Of a stretch of 64,000 nt of DNA, positions 13,001 through 25,599 are shown one piece after another (within the stretch, counting starts at the first letter, position 1; each line of letters opens with the position of its first letter). A program made the position numbers and the translations under genes. The DNA is taken from the NCBI GenBank assembly GCA_030141605.1, contig JAQGDQ010000003.1, positions 2,189,501 to 2,253,500 of the forward strand, read 5' to 3'. Origin of the DNA: Tubiluchus corallicola. Taxonomy: Eukaryota; Priapulida; Priapulimorpha; Priapulimorphida; Tubiluchidae. Under the pieces are notes generated by a model, which did not search any database, had not been told where the DNA came from, and saw nothing but the letters and a program-made list of their open reading frames with translations.

Positions 13001-16000
13001 AATTTTGGGAAAAATTTTACTAAGAATGGCAAGCGTTTTAATATGGCTTTGGTCTAAAATAGCCAGTCTTTTTATTTTTAAAGAGTGCTTGGAAACTAAG
13101 CCACGGAAGACTGTAAGCAGAGCCGTGTCTTGCTTTTGATAAAATCGTTAAGGCTGCAGGCAACAACCTGCTTAGATCTCAAGTTTCCTGTGCTGAACTC
13201 AGGAATTATATATAACCTTACTGCTGCATCATGACATGGCAAGCTGCAATGAATTTTATTGCAGGAGTCAAATAAATAAATTCTTCAACAAGTGAATATG
13301 ACTCCTGCAATAAAAAATGACAAAAATAAAATAAATTCTTCAACAAGTGAATCTATTTTTGTCATGTTTGCTATCTGAACTTAAAATAACTGTCTGGTAA
13401 TTTTCCTTCTCTTGAACAAACTATGCCGGGTTTTCAGCTTTCTTAGCATGTAAGAATGCTATAAATCTAGGTTTACTTTTTATAAAATTTTCTTGTAAAC
13501 ATAATTGTCTTGCTTGGGAATATAGTAATAAGTTCTTTCATAGCATATATTTCTTTATTTTCTTTTGCAGCAGCATTGCAACATCTTTGGTTAATCATTT
13601 TTACAATATGTTTTTATTAAGCAACATGGTTATGTATGCCTTTTGCAAGCTTTAATTTACGCATTTCATACAAATATCTCTGGCTACTATGAATCTCAAC
13701 TATCCCAACTTGCACAGCTTTTATATTAGTTTTTGTGCAAAAATAAATACTAACTACATCAACATGCAAATTAAGTACATTAATATATTGTCAAGCTTAT
13801 TGTTTAACATTGATGCCAAAGTATTAGTGACAATTAGACATTTTTTCAGGCACAAGCTGTGCTAAAGACTGATGGAACTAAACGAAAACCAAGCATTGTG
13901 GACACTGTTCGAACACCTAACATGAGGAAGAAATCAATTGTGTTGATAATTGAGTGGTGAGTTTATTTACTGGTGACAAAAAGTTATTTGGGCAGTACAA
14001 GTTTTTCACTAAAATTTCCCCCATTTTGACAAAGCTTTCCACAACCTAATGTATTAAAAAACTGATTACATCAATAAATTTATTTTGTGAGCTGTGTGAG
14101 AGTCATGTTTGAAGTTGTAGTTGAACACTTGGTAGAAAAAGAATAAAACACTATACTACATATCTGCACAAAACTGAAAAGCGTTTATTAGACTACACAC
14201 ACACACACACACAGGAAATCGCAACCGAGACTGGTTCAACGAGCTTGAAATCGGTGCACTAGTCAAGGACAAGAAAAACAGGCGTGAGCTCAGAAATCAT
14301 ATCCGACTTATGAAGAATCAGTGGTTCCAGGACCGAGCCAATGAAGTTGAAAGACACGCCCAAATGAAGAATTTCCGGGAATTCTACACTTCTCTCAATG
14401 CCGTTTATGGTCCGACATCGCGTTGTAACCATCCTATCAAATCTATTGCTGGTGACACTCTCAACTCATCCAATGATATCCAGAATCGTTGGATAGAGCA
14501 CTTCAGCACTTTACTGAATCAAACTACCGACGCTGACTTTACTATCTTGGAGAAAATACCTCAGTTACCAGTCATCGACGAGATGGATGGACTAGTCACC
14601 CTTGAGGAACTCAAGTACTCTATTCGCCGTATCAAGGGACGGAAAAGCCCTGGACCTGATGGTGTCCCACCAGAGGTTATCATCCATGGCCGTACTTCTC
14701 TCCAGAATCATCTTTTGGAGCTCTTCAACGTTATTTGGAGGACTGGTGATATGCCTCGTGACTTCAATGCTAACATCACCATTTTGTTCAAAAAGGGTGA
14801 TCGCAGTGATTGCGGTAACTATCGTGGCATTTCCTTACTCAGTGTTGTCGGAAAGCTTTTGCAGACATTCTTCTCGTTCGGCTGGACAAGATTTTGGAGC
14901 GTATCTACCCAGAGTCTCAGTCAGGGTATCGACGGGATCTGTCAATGGCCAGCTTAGTGATCCTGTAGAATACAACAGTGGTGTGAAACAAGGCTGCAAG
15001 TTAGCTCCATCTCTTTTCGGACTTTTCGCTGCAGTCCTTTTGCAGGTAGCCTTCGGCAGACTTGGCTCGACGAAGAGCATTCATGTTCGATTCAGATATG
15101 ATGGAGACATTTTTTACCTACGTCGACTCAAAGCAAGGATGAAGACACGAATGATGTTCCTGCGTGAAGCGCAATATGCCGATGACATAGCTATCTTCTC
15201 TGACAACCCGGAAGACCTTCAGGATCTCATCGACATTTACAATGAAACTGCAAAGAGAATGGGACTGCGCATTAACAAAAGGAAGACTGAGACAATGAGT
15301 GTCGGCTCTAGCGACAGTGTCAATTTTACCATTGACGGAGAACAGCTTGGAAGTGTGCAACGGTTCAAATATCTCGGAAGTTACATTTGCTCAGATACTC
15401 GATTGGATACTGAGCTTCATGCAAGAATTAATGCTGCAGCCAGCTCTTTCGGCCGTATGAGGAAACGTGTTTTCGATAACCATGACCTTACCATCGCCAC
15501 TAAACTGCAGGTGTACAAGCAATGCATCATTCCGCAGCTTACTTATGGTCAGGAAACGTGGACGCTCTATCAAGATCAGGTCAGGTCTCTTCGTTCGGTT
15601 CAGCAGAGACATCTGCGTCACATCCTTCGTATTCGCTGGGACGACTATGTGCCAAACGAAGACGTGCTGGCTCGTGTCAAGATGGAAGATATCGAGGTTA
15701 CGCTTACTAAGGCTCAACTTCGGTGGTTTGGGCATGTGGTCAGAATGAACGATAAGAGACCGACAAAGGCCCTTCTTCATGGAGAACTAACCAGTGGCTC
15801 TCGCAGTGTTGGTCGTCCTCTCCTTCGCTTCAAGGACAAGGTGAAGTTCTCTCTGAGGAAAGGTGGAATGTTGGACAAGCTGCCTTTCACAGTTCACGAC
15901 CGTCCTGCATGGAGATCCCTAGTCAACAACTGTGCCGAAAAACTCGATAAAGAAAGACGGATGCTTGGATACGCAAGAAGGTTCAAGTCGTGGATAAGAG

Positions 16001-19000
16001 ATGGTTTCATGGACATCTGACTCGCACTGATTTAGCCTTATCGGCTTCGACGTTGTACTACTACTACTACACACATATGTAGAATGACTGCTACACTGAA
16101 TACTGAGAACAAGAGTGTCCTGCACTGATCACTGAGAGTTAGACAGTAAGTAACATGAGTATCACGACTGCTGCACTGCACTGAGAGTGTGAGTCAGACA
16201 GGTGTGTAGCACGACTGCTGCACTGCACTGAGAGTGAGACAGTGACTAAAAAGTAAATTCAGTCAGTATATATAGGTATAGGTAATTATGCAAACTTGGC
16301 TTCACAAAACCCATTACTGTAAAATAGGGAGAGATCCAGTGAATATGCATATTCATTGGACCGTACAATTATACTAGGGGTGAGTTTAGCTAGTAAAATG
16401 TAAACGGATTAGTTAATAGATGGCAGCACCTAAAAATATACAGTTACAGTTTCCACAAGCTGATATTGCAAATGCACATTGTTTTAGTGTTTTATATATG
16501 TTTGATGTTTCACATTCTTCTAGCTTTAATCTATATGTAGCTAATATATTATGTAGTGAAAACTTTGCTAGCCTTATAATAATATATTTCAATGTGTCAT
16601 AATATTATCATTATGTCATTATGCTTGCAAAATTCTGATTTTAGCATTAAGCAGACTGCTTGTAATGCTTTTTATGCAGGATGGTTGTTGCCATGGTGTA
16701 TTATGGGCTGTCATTAAACTCTGTGAATGCTGGTGGCAATCCGTACTTAAACTTCTTTCTCTCTGGAATAGTGGAGGTTCCAGCTTATTTAGCTGCTATT
16801 CCAGTCTGCGCTTTATTTGGCCGTCGACTACCTCTTATTGGAACCATGTTGTTAGGTGGTGTGAGCTGTCTTGTTGTAGCTCTTCCCATGACCGAAGGTA
16901 AAGTGCTTATAGTTATTATTGTATTTCTGATGCAATCACAGGAAAGTATTTTATAAATACTTATTTTATCTGTTGCTGCTGATTAATTGTATTCCCAGCA
17001 GGATGTAAGTTGCCCAGGGAACTGAATTTTTTTCTAATTATATATGCCTCAAGATAAATATACCAAACTTGGTTTCCTTAGATAGATTCCCAGAAGTCAC
17101 TTGTTAACTGTTGTTCTTATAAATGTAATTGGTATTTTATTTTCATTACACTTGGACCTTATTTTACTTTTTAGCACATACATGGGTTATCGTTACTCTC
17201 TCGACCTTTGGGAAGTTTTGTGTCTCTGTGACTTTTGCCATTATCTATCTGTACAGCGGGGAAATCTATCCAACAGTGATCCGTCAAGTAGGCTTAGGAA
17301 GCAATTCTATGGGAGCTCGCATTGGTGCCATGGTAGCTCCGCAAATTTCCCTTTTGGTATGCTTACCCTTATTATAAACTTATTTACCGCACACTGCATT
17401 TGTTTACAATGAACAGAACCTATTGTAGGAATGAAGTATATTTTAAAAACAGCTGCCATGTTCTTAATATTTTGTTGTCATCAGCACTATGTTGCTTTTT
17501 CAAAGTTTTTGTTGAAATTTTTGACACTTCTTTTTGTGTTAGTTAATGCTTTGTGTACCTTCTTTGCTGGTGTTCAGTATGTTTCAGCTGTCCTAAATTT
17601 GTCCAAAAGTGAAAGTGGAAGCCTTGTTCGTGACGCCATGATTTTATCTATTTACTGTTGTTACTCATAGATTATGCCAGTTTGCTATGGGGAACTAAAC
17701 CAGCAAATTTGTTTTTTTCAACAACCTTTTTTATTCAGTACTGTAAGCAGTCATTTAGTGAGACTGTTAACAAAAATAGTGCACTGGAAATTACATAAAT
17801 GAACAATGTCAGTTTTTTAAATATATCAGGTCGTATATTTTGTGCACAATATTTTTGCTATTACAGCAATTCTTCTTCTTCCTAAATAAGTCTAGCTTAG
17901 CAGTCTTTACTGTTCTAAAACTTCTAATACATGCCGTCTTATTTTATTTATACAGAGCAATTACGGCAGGGAGATTCCGTTTCTAATCTTTGGTATATCA
18001 GCAATTGCTGCGGGAGTTCTTGCCTTGGTTTTACCGGAGACAAAGGACAGGCAGCTACCAGAATCGATCACTGATGGTGAACTTTTCGGAAAGTAAGTGT
18101 CTGTTGTTCTTTCCTTTTTTGTTGGCTTGCCTTTCTGTATGACTGTATTCCTTTCTCAGTTATTTGTTTCATACACATGTATAATGTTGAACTTGATTTC
18201 AAGGCTAAACATTTCTTTGAAGTGTTTTAAATAGCAATGTCAACTGATTTGATGCCATTTCACACTGTTTATACAGTTACTTGCAGCACTACTTAATACT
18301 GAAATATACCATTTTGATTACATGTCAATTATTATTTCATCGTGCCAAAAAAGATTTAATATAGACTGAGGCTTTTCTATACTCACATTACTTGCATTAG
18401 AATCTTACTAAAATACCTTTAAAGAACTTTTGTTTTTGATAACACATTACATAATGTCATAACTCAAGTGTACAAGATTCAATTCCTTTGTGCAGCTTAA
18501 CAGCTTTGAAGTAAAAACCTAACCTAATCGTCCTTCTTTTCACAAAAGTTCAAGGAATATATTCTGATGAACTAATCAACTAATTAAGTAACTAATTAGG
18601 CGCTTTTGTCGTGTACTAACTGTTTTTCCAGCATGCCGCGCAGTTTTCTAATAGTGCGATTGTTGAGAGTTGATGTCTTTGCTGTAAGGCAGACAGTCTC
18701 TTTAGTACTTTATCAAGGGTGGACTGGCCCCTCTGGACACCCGATTTTCACTTACTTCGAACATAGTTATTTACACCAGTATGGTGTGCTGAAAATTCTG
18801 CTCATTTTGGTAAATAACTCGACTTCTTTTGACATATCTAGAGTTAAGCGAAGTTAAATGGCAAATAGGAATACACTCTACACTATACTTTCATAAGTAC
18901 ATTGTAACAATTTATATGGCATTACCAAGTTGGTAGTTAATGAGTTGGAGTTAAAGTTGGAGTTTTTTAAAATAGCTAAAATTTAAAATTATACTTTTTA

Positions 19001-19838
19001 AAAGTTGCTTTAAACTGAAACCTTTGACATCAAGTTTGCATAAATGCTAATAATCAATTGCTTTTGGATAGTTAACCTCTTGGTAAAGATGTCACAGTTT
19101 GCTTTCGTATATTCGTGCCCCCTTCCCGATCCCTGTCTCAGCAAAAGTACAGTAAACGGGAAAAAAGTGCGCGCAAAGCCTTGTTTGTGAAATGGTATTG
19201 TTGCAACGCACCATTCCAAGTGAATTACACAGATCACAGATGATGGAAATTTATGGTGTCATTTCAGAGTAACGCCAAAAACTAATGTGCCATGTTATTA
19301 ATAATCTTATTGACCCTATTTACCAGCTTATAGAAAAACCTGCACATACATACCAGTGCCTGCTGTCACATTAGTGGGCAGGAGATGCCGTACTGTGTGT
19401 AGTACATTCACTCGTAGTGATAAGAAATGACAAAAGAAGGCAGTGCCTTTTTTAGCCAATCACTAACACGTGTGCTGGCACAGCTAACTGTACCAGTGTT
19501 TTGTGGTTTCATAAACTGAGGGCTTACCGTCAAATAAAACCGACATGTTGCTGCAAAATGCGAACAAACTAAACTTCATTGCAGAATTTGCAGCATGCTC
19601 TAGCTTTACAGTATACAGTAGTTTGCTGACCTTTTCTATTACATGCTAAACGTTATATACATATTATTCATGCGCTATAGAGTTTAAAACAAGTAAAAAT
19701 GTGCGAAAGCACTGACTTACCAATCTGACTGTTAATTTATAATTTTATTGTAAGGCTGTTTAATTTGTTTCTTTTAGAGATCAAAAGTTCTGGACGTTGC
19801 TGCCTCAGAAATCAGAAAAGCAATCACTGAGTGTTTAG
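1004..19838 (+). CDS. SLC22-family organic ion transporter (MFS), 11 exons
   Basis: Exons: 1004-1363, 1995-2153, 4874-4977, 5494-5648, 11290-11458, 12305-12440, 13850-13956, 16680-16897, 17175-17356, 17956-18092, 19778-19838. They sum to 1788 nt, or 595 aa, with GT-AG at every junction and phase kept throughout. The start has a good context (A at -3, G at +4). The protein is a 12-TM plasma-membrane major facilitator: TM1 near residues 40-65, a large Cys-containing extracellular loop, then the family signatures WDLVCDRAW, GSVSDRLGRKR and PESPRWLY, and a C-terminal PETKDRQLPES. TM11 reads GARIGAMVAP, with Arg at residue 518. Organic-anion (OAT) and OCTN members carry Arg here, whereas cation transporters (OCT) carry Asp, so an OAT/OCTN-like substrate range is inferred. 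An alternative donor at 1331 is also in phase and would give 584 aa. A LINE sits in intron 7. Confidence 0.93.
2499..3223. mobile_element. 725-bp inverted-repeat element with 9-bp target duplication (MULE-like MITE)
   Basis: The element lies in SLC22 intron 2. It is flanked by the identical 9-mer GTTGTAAAG at 2490-2498 and 3224-3232. The left end reads GTAGGTAAAATGGCACAGG and the reverse complement of the right end reads CAAGGTAAAAATGGCACAG, both followed by further copies of the AAAATGGCA motif. It encodes no transposase. A 9-bp target duplication is typical of Mutator-like transposons, so this is probably a non-autonomous relative. Confidence 0.7.
5649..11289 (+). other. SLC22 intron 4 (5.6 kb)
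   Basis: This is the longest intron of the gene, bounded by GTAAGT and a TTGTAG acceptor. The phase joins the last base of exon 4 to the first two bases of exon 5 to restore the family motif VYLLEVVGP, so no extra exon is needed between them. It holds one small inverted-repeat element (8808-9163); the remainder is AT-rich sequence in which I see nothing. Confidence 0.8.
8808..9163. mobile_element. Small inverted-repeat (MITE-like) element in intron 4
   Basis: The left end contains TAGCTATGTGACAGAAAGCTT followed a little later by AAACTGAGT. The reverse complement of the right end contains TAGCTAGTAACAGAAAGCTTT followed by TAACTGAGT. The two arms match over about 50 bp with several differences and enclose about 260 bp without coding potential. 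I could not define a target duplication. Confidence 0.45.
13254..13365. repeat. Two adjacent hairpins with different stems and the same 24-nt loop
   Basis: Hairpin 1 has a perfect 17-bp stem (13254-13270 against 13299-13315, containing TTGCAGGAGTCA). Hairpin 2 has a perfect 12-bp stem (13317-13328 against 13354-13365, ATGACAAAAATA). Both loops contain the same 24-nt sequence (13274-13297 and 13329-13352, core TTCTTCAACAAGTGAAT). The pair lies in SLC22 intron 6. Its origin is unknown. Confidence 0.8.
14211..16070 (+). pseudogene. 5'-truncated, internally deleted LINE (non-LTR retrotransposon) in SLC22 intron 7
   Basis: The frame opens at 14214 without a start (GNRNRDWFNEL) and contains the RT fingers (KGRKSPGPDGVPPEV, LFKKGDRSDCGNYRGISLL). 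Near 14860 the frame shifts, and around 14930 the segment that should carry RT motif A and its catalytic Asp is missing. From about 14950 to 16020 one long frame keeps motif B (YNSGVKQGCKLAP), the catalytic YADD box (QYADDIAIFSD) and the usual C-terminal region with LRWFGHVVRMND. The endonuclease is absent. The 3' end is a (TAC)n run followed by ACACACA, and the 5' junction is also a CA run, so insertion into a CA repeat with a short duplication is likely. It has the same orientation as the host gene and is noncoding for it. Confidence 0.88.
16075..16250. repeat. Minisatellite of about 40-48-bp units
   Basis: Two good copies (16161-16207 and 16208-16246) share CACGACTGCTGCACTGCACT and GAGAGTG, preceded by a more diverged copy with GACTGCTACACTGA and CACTGAGAGTTAGACAG. 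The array begins just after the LINE 3' tail. Confidence 0.6.
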
Positions 19839-22800
19839 TCGGCACTGCGTTTAGTAAACTGGTAGCTGTTCAGTCTTGTTGAAAATCTCATATTTTTATT
19901 TTCAGTTTTTTATATTTGGGTTGATAGTTGTAGAGTTTACGATACACAGAGTTTAACGAACCAAGTTATGATGTTGCCTTTACATTTTCTGTGAAAGCAA
20001 TAGCAACCATTGATATAAGTCATGCCGTACCTACAATATTTACATCAATTTAAACATTTTACAAGATCTTTTCTAGTGATGCAGCTCTCATAACAAAAAA
20101 AAACTGATGCTAGCATTTGCATTCTACTTTAAGCCATATTAAGTCAATTATAATAGCTCTTTGTGGTTTCCGGATAAATAGTGAATATTATTCTGCTATT
20201 TATTAGACTTGTTTGGATTCATACATTACTTGAACATGACTTTCCATTTATCATTTTCATTTTGAAATGTAAAATGAACTGCGTTTTGATGTGATTACAA
20301 GTGTGCAAACTTTGCTATAACCATGGATCACGGGCCAGAAAACTCATCAGTTTAAATCATGAACTTTGTTCGTTGGCTCACTTCATATTTGTATTGCTCA
20401 GTAGTATTTTAGTCGGTCAGACTGCGAAAATGTGGGTAATAACAGAAGGCAAGAGGACTATAAACATTCTACAAGTCTGAAAAATTGGCCTAGAGAAACA
20501 ATGGTTTCTTGTGACATCATGAAAAATGTTTGAATATTTTTGCATTTACGTATTGGCCTACCTTGTCCTTTTTTTTTGTAATTCAATTCCAGTCTTATGA
20601 AGTCGTTTGATTTTTTATATTGTGCCCATAATAATCAATGCATATATACCATCCCAAATGTCTTTATTTGTGGAATAGCAAGTGTATAATATTGCTTCCT
20701 TAACAACTAGATGCATAAAAAATGCATATGTACTGAGTACTGATTGTTCGAATTTGATGTGAACTGTGTGCACTTGCCTGTGTGGTAGGCAGGAAACTGA
20801 ATAATATTCCCAATGCCTTTATTTAAACTTGATGTTAGATAGGTTTATGTATTTGAAATGCAGCTAAGATGCATCATTACAGTTCAGTAGTCATGGATCT
20901 GATTTTCTTTCAAAATAATTATTGTTTATTATATTTTGTATATGTTGGCAAGATTCTCAAGTTTTTTTACAACATTATGGCTTAAAATTCCTTTACAAAT
21001 GTGACGTAATTAAAAATTCCGTATAAAAATGATTTGTTAAATACCGGTGAGTAAAGTATCTGAAGTGTGGAGTGGTAATGTGAAGTATCTTTTATTTAAT
21101 ATAATCTCAGGAAATTGATTTGAATTGAATCTGGTGCCATTTAATTTGAGTGTACTGCCATGTATTTTGAAAATTTATTGTCATTGTTCTGGTTGCTGAT
21201 TTATTGTGTTGCTTATCCGTACTGTATTTTTGTGCTAAGATCTCAAATAACATTTCATTTTGCAAAATAAACAACAACATTAGTTTATTAGTGTAACAGA
21301 ATCTCATTCCAAAATATTAATGTGAAAATTATTATAATTATAAACTGCATTACAAAACTTTCTTTTAATGTTTCTAAATAAGATCACGTGATATCATTGC
21401 CCCTATTTTTCATGCTGTTTTTGTGTTAATATACATTAACGTTGTAATTGTTTGCAAGGTAAATGTATGTATTGCAGAGCGTGTGGATTATTGTTGCATT
21501 AACCAGTATTGCTCCACTTGAGTCATTGTTATTATGTTGTTCTCATCATCCGTCCAGTAAACTTTGCAGATGTTTATTATGACTAGAATTATTTTTGTGT
21601 ACCTTTACTACATGACTCGAAATTACCTTTTTTTTGTTCATTGAAGCATTTAATGTTGAGTGTACAACTTAACCGATTGGTCAGTTGAAAGTGTAATCTT
21701 TAATAGGATATTAGGTCCCCCGAAGGTGTTTGATGCTACACTACTGGTTTACAAAAAAAACTAGGTCACGTATGCTGCTGTCACAAACTCTCAGAAATTT
21801 GCTTGCTAGTTTAGTGGCGAAAAGATCGCATTTTATCGGTCGTATTATTTATTGTATTCTGTTTTCGAGAGCTGTAGATTTACGAACAATTAAAACATAA
21901 CTCACACAAGTTTGTTTGGACAATTACACTCTTTTTCTTGAATTCGTATTGTAATGTTACTCCAGGTTTAAATAGCTGGTAACATCTTGTTCTTGCGCGT
22001 AAACAAAGCAACATCAGTATCCACTTTAAATGAATTTTAGACATCACTTGTCCCTTTCTCCATGAAACTGATGTTCATGAGTAATTGGCTCAATCAGTAA
22101 AAAGTATTTCTAGATATTAGATATGAAACTAATTAGTAAAGCACAATTTCAAATTGAATAGCTTCTATTACTTCTTCAGTATTTCTTGCATTTCACTAAG
22201 AATTGTTTTGCTGTCATTTTTTCGTATTTTGCGAGTTCTTTCATCAAAGTCATCATTTTTATTAATATGTATACAGTGTGATCAGCACAATATTTCTTTA
22301 ATGCATATTGATAGCAAGTTCAATTGCACTCCGTTTAACCCTTATGAACCTTCATGTTGAATTAACTTGTGATGTAATAACTAATGTTTCTGAAAATTTT
22401 TTGTACAGAATGTTTAGGAAGTATTTTTTTCTTTTAAATTGTAAAAGTTCATTGCTGCACATACTGTAAACTTTATATTTGTTCAAGATATTTTTATATT
22501 GATTTCTCTTTTTCCTAAAAATTGTGGTGGAGTACAAGAAATGTTTAATTTCTCTTTTTTTGAAGTCACGACCTTGTATTTTGTGTTCACGTCATATATA
22601 GTCAATGGTATTATTTCCATGTGCTAGTTTGCCACATAGCTTTAGTTTCCCACTATAGTGAATTTACTGTATGTTGCAATTTATTTTATACATAAATAAA
22701 TGTATTGTATAATGTATTATTATTATGTGCTGTTTTTTCCTTGTTGCTTTATATCATCATAAATTCATAATTACTATTATATTATTTCATTTGGTTTCTC

Positions 22801-25058
22801 AAAAACTACAAATTCGTTGGATACAGAAATGTGATCTAAAAATTGTTTCTGAATTAAAAATAGCACTACCCCCGCCAAGTACAGTAAAAAATCACTAACA
22901 ATAGTGCTATGGTGTAATTCAACTTCTCAGTAGCAAGATACATGTATTTTACAAACAGTAGTTATAACCATCCCAGATTTGTGAATCTCTAATGTGAAAA
23001 CGAAGTATGTGCTAATTGTAGGAAAGTGCTACAGTAAGTGGCAAAAATGTATTACTTTTAAAATTTGTTATTTTCCCATAGCTGCTAATAGCTTTCAGCA
23101 AAGATTTGCCTTTGTTTTCATGTATAATGGTAAAATGTTAGGGTGATGTTACACTGTAAACCAGTAATTTTCTTACAGTTTACTTGCACTACATATCATT
23201 TTAAGTACACAATACTGTACCTCACTAGATCCAAGACAGGAATGAGCGCAAAATAGAGCAACAAGTACAATTAGTTAAATTATTAGTTTGCCCATTCAAC
23301 ATCTCTGCAACTCTTTATTAAACTGCACTGTACATTAATATTACTAAACCAAAAGGTGTGAATAAAAGAAATTCAATTGAAAAAACAAAGCTTCTAATGT
23401 TACTGTAACATTTTAATTTCATTTAGCCAATCTGCAGCACATTTATAAGTGCCAGCATAATTAAGCAAATTGAAATCCAAAACTCTGTAAATCTGATAAA
23501 CTCACTTTTAGTTTTCATTAAACTCTGTATTTATTAAAAAAAGAAACAGATTAGGAGAGAAATGCTTTGTGAAGCATTTTTACTAAATGTGTTAGACAGG
23601 CTAACGTTATCAAGCAGTTAATTTGTCTTTTATCCACTTTTACTCGGTAAACGTTTGACGAAACTTAAATATCCATCCGTATGCAGAATATGGTCAATAC
23701 AAAAATCCAATATTTTTCTTCCCAAAAAAAAAGAAAGTGAAAGTTGTAGTTACAACTTAACTAGTCACATTTTTTGGATAACCCTTGTATTAGCATCTTA
23801 TCAAAGTAAATTAATTTAATCAGTTGTTGTACCTGTTGTTGTAACTGTGAGAACTGTAGCAAAAAATATCATAAGCAAGGGTGATGTATCATAAATGATA
23901 TCTACTGTTTACGGGATAAGCCACTGCACTCTTTATTAAAATCCTAACTTGAAAATTATGTTCACAGAAAGATGGAATCAATATATAATGAAACAATCAA
24001 TACCAATTCCTATGATCTTCTAATTGGCATTCACAATACATGCATGAGACAAAATAAATGGTTTATCACTTTTATTACACTTTGTGTCAATGTTTTCAAT
24101 TTTACATGTGAAACAACTATAATACAACATGCCAAGATTTACGGTAGCAGTAGTTATACCTGGCATTTCGAAAAAGTTTCATCAAATTATTATAAAAAAT
24201 CCCTTTCTACTACAAACATTACCAAAATTTTTGCATTGTGAGAAAAATTTGAAGCTCCATCTGTGCTCAGTTATCAAGGCATACACAGTGTATCTAAAAT
24301 CTAAACTGACGGGATTATTTTCTTTTTTAACTTGGTGATGATGATCGACGCTGCAGTGACAGACTTGGTCTATGCAGTGAAAATCTGAAAGAGAAAAGTT
24401 GGAAATGACTGTTAATCACACCCACAAAGCAGAAAAAAACAAAAGCAAGCAAAGAAACAAAATAAATTTTAAAGCGTTTATCAGCATTATTCAAGGCAGA
24501 CTAATTAGAATAAACTAAATGATTCTTCAACAAGGTTGTAAGAGATACATTAATAGCAAAAGAATCAGGTTCAGCTTTCAGAATAAAAGATCATTGTTTT
24601 TTTAGCTATTGGCGATGTATTTCTTTTTAAATGTTTTCAGTCTCTGTACAGAGTAATATACAGTTAAAGCAGCTAACTGCTGGAACCTGAAATGCTGTAA
24701 AAACATAGACCTGTGTGTTTTTTTAAGCATATGAAAAGGCGCACATATTGTTTTTTATAGGTGGTTGGTGGTACACAGTTTTAACTGGAGTTAGTTTTGA
24801 TTTCATTATATACCTTCCCGGGATTTCTTTATCCTCTACCGTCTGTCATATCATGTTCAGATAAGGCATGTGTAAGATGGTGTCACAAAAGATATTCAAG
24901 TCAATGCTATATGCAGATAAAAAGCACAGAAACATACCTTTGCAGTTTACTTTCAAGAAAAAACACCCAACAACTGATGCTGGTGCCTTACTAAAAGACA
25001 AAGAAGTAAAAAAATTATATTTGCAATAAGTTACTTACTGAATGTTACACATAGGATT
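19839..25058. other. Intergenic spacer between the converging SLC22 and COX7C genes
   Basis: This 5.2-kb AT-rich stretch contains no open frame that I recognise. Both neighbours end here, so it must hold both 3' UTRs. An AATAAA inside CATAAATAAATG near 22690, followed by T/G-rich sequence, is one possible SLC22 polyadenylation site but implies a long UTR. A GTAAGT on the minus strand at 25032-25037, just past the COX7C stop, could be the donor of a 3' UTR intron. Nothing else is identified. Confidence 0.45.
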
Positions 25059-25465
25059 CTATTTCTTCAATAGCTGATGTCTCACAGCAATAAATGGAAT
25101 GGCAAAACCACTGCCAAAGAAAATAATAAACTTCAGGGTGAGAGCATATCGATTTTTGATGCTAAATGGCATATTCTGAAAAAGAACATAATAATACAGA
25201 TAAAACATTAAGAATAACTTTAATTCGTATACCATATAACAAAAGTTGTAACGTTGATGTGGACTGATCTGATTTCGATTCAATCCCATAATTTCTTACT
25301 TATTGAAGGTCTGTTGCTATAGTAAGCCTCTTTTATAACTACCTTTTCATGGAAGATATTCAATCCTCTTGTCAATGGTTTCTGAATGCCATCAAGTTTA
25401 CTGGTTTTGCTGATACCTCTTATATTTTTACTATATATGCGAAATAGTGGCTTATAAGCTAGCAT
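25059..25465 (-). CDS. COX7C: Cytochrome c oxidase subunit 7C, mitochondrial
   Basis: There are two exons: 25465-25343 (41 codons) and 25175-25059 (38 codons plus stop TAG), 79 aa in all. COX7C is a single-TM nuclear-encoded subunit of respiratory complex IV in the mitochondrial inner membrane. Exon 2 holds the mature family core: MPFSIKNRYALTLKF, then a membrane segment with FFGSGFAIPF, ending VRHQLLKK, the hallmark C-terminus. Exon 1 begins MLAYKPLFRIYSKNIRG, rich in Lys/Arg and free of acidic residues, as expected for a matrix-targeting presequence. The junction (GAAAAG then GTAGTT; TTTTTCAG acceptor) is phase 0 and gives HEK-NMPF, at the position where the vertebrate protein also joins presequence to core. 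The presequence is longer than in mammals (63-aa precursor). The start is inferred from the presequence character; the ATG context is weak. Confidence 0.88.
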
Positions 25466-25599
25466 CGGTTTATCTTCTTCAGAAAAACGTTCTTTATCTG
25501 TTAATTACAACTTCACTTGTTTCAGTAAGAACACCAGCAAACGCTTCCTCATACTAGGTGTGTTCACATAGTAAAAAATAAGGGTGACCTCAAAATTGC

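Noticed and set aside
15391-15780. 129-codon minus-strand frame
   Set aside because: It is antisense to the LINE reverse transcriptase and matches nothing.
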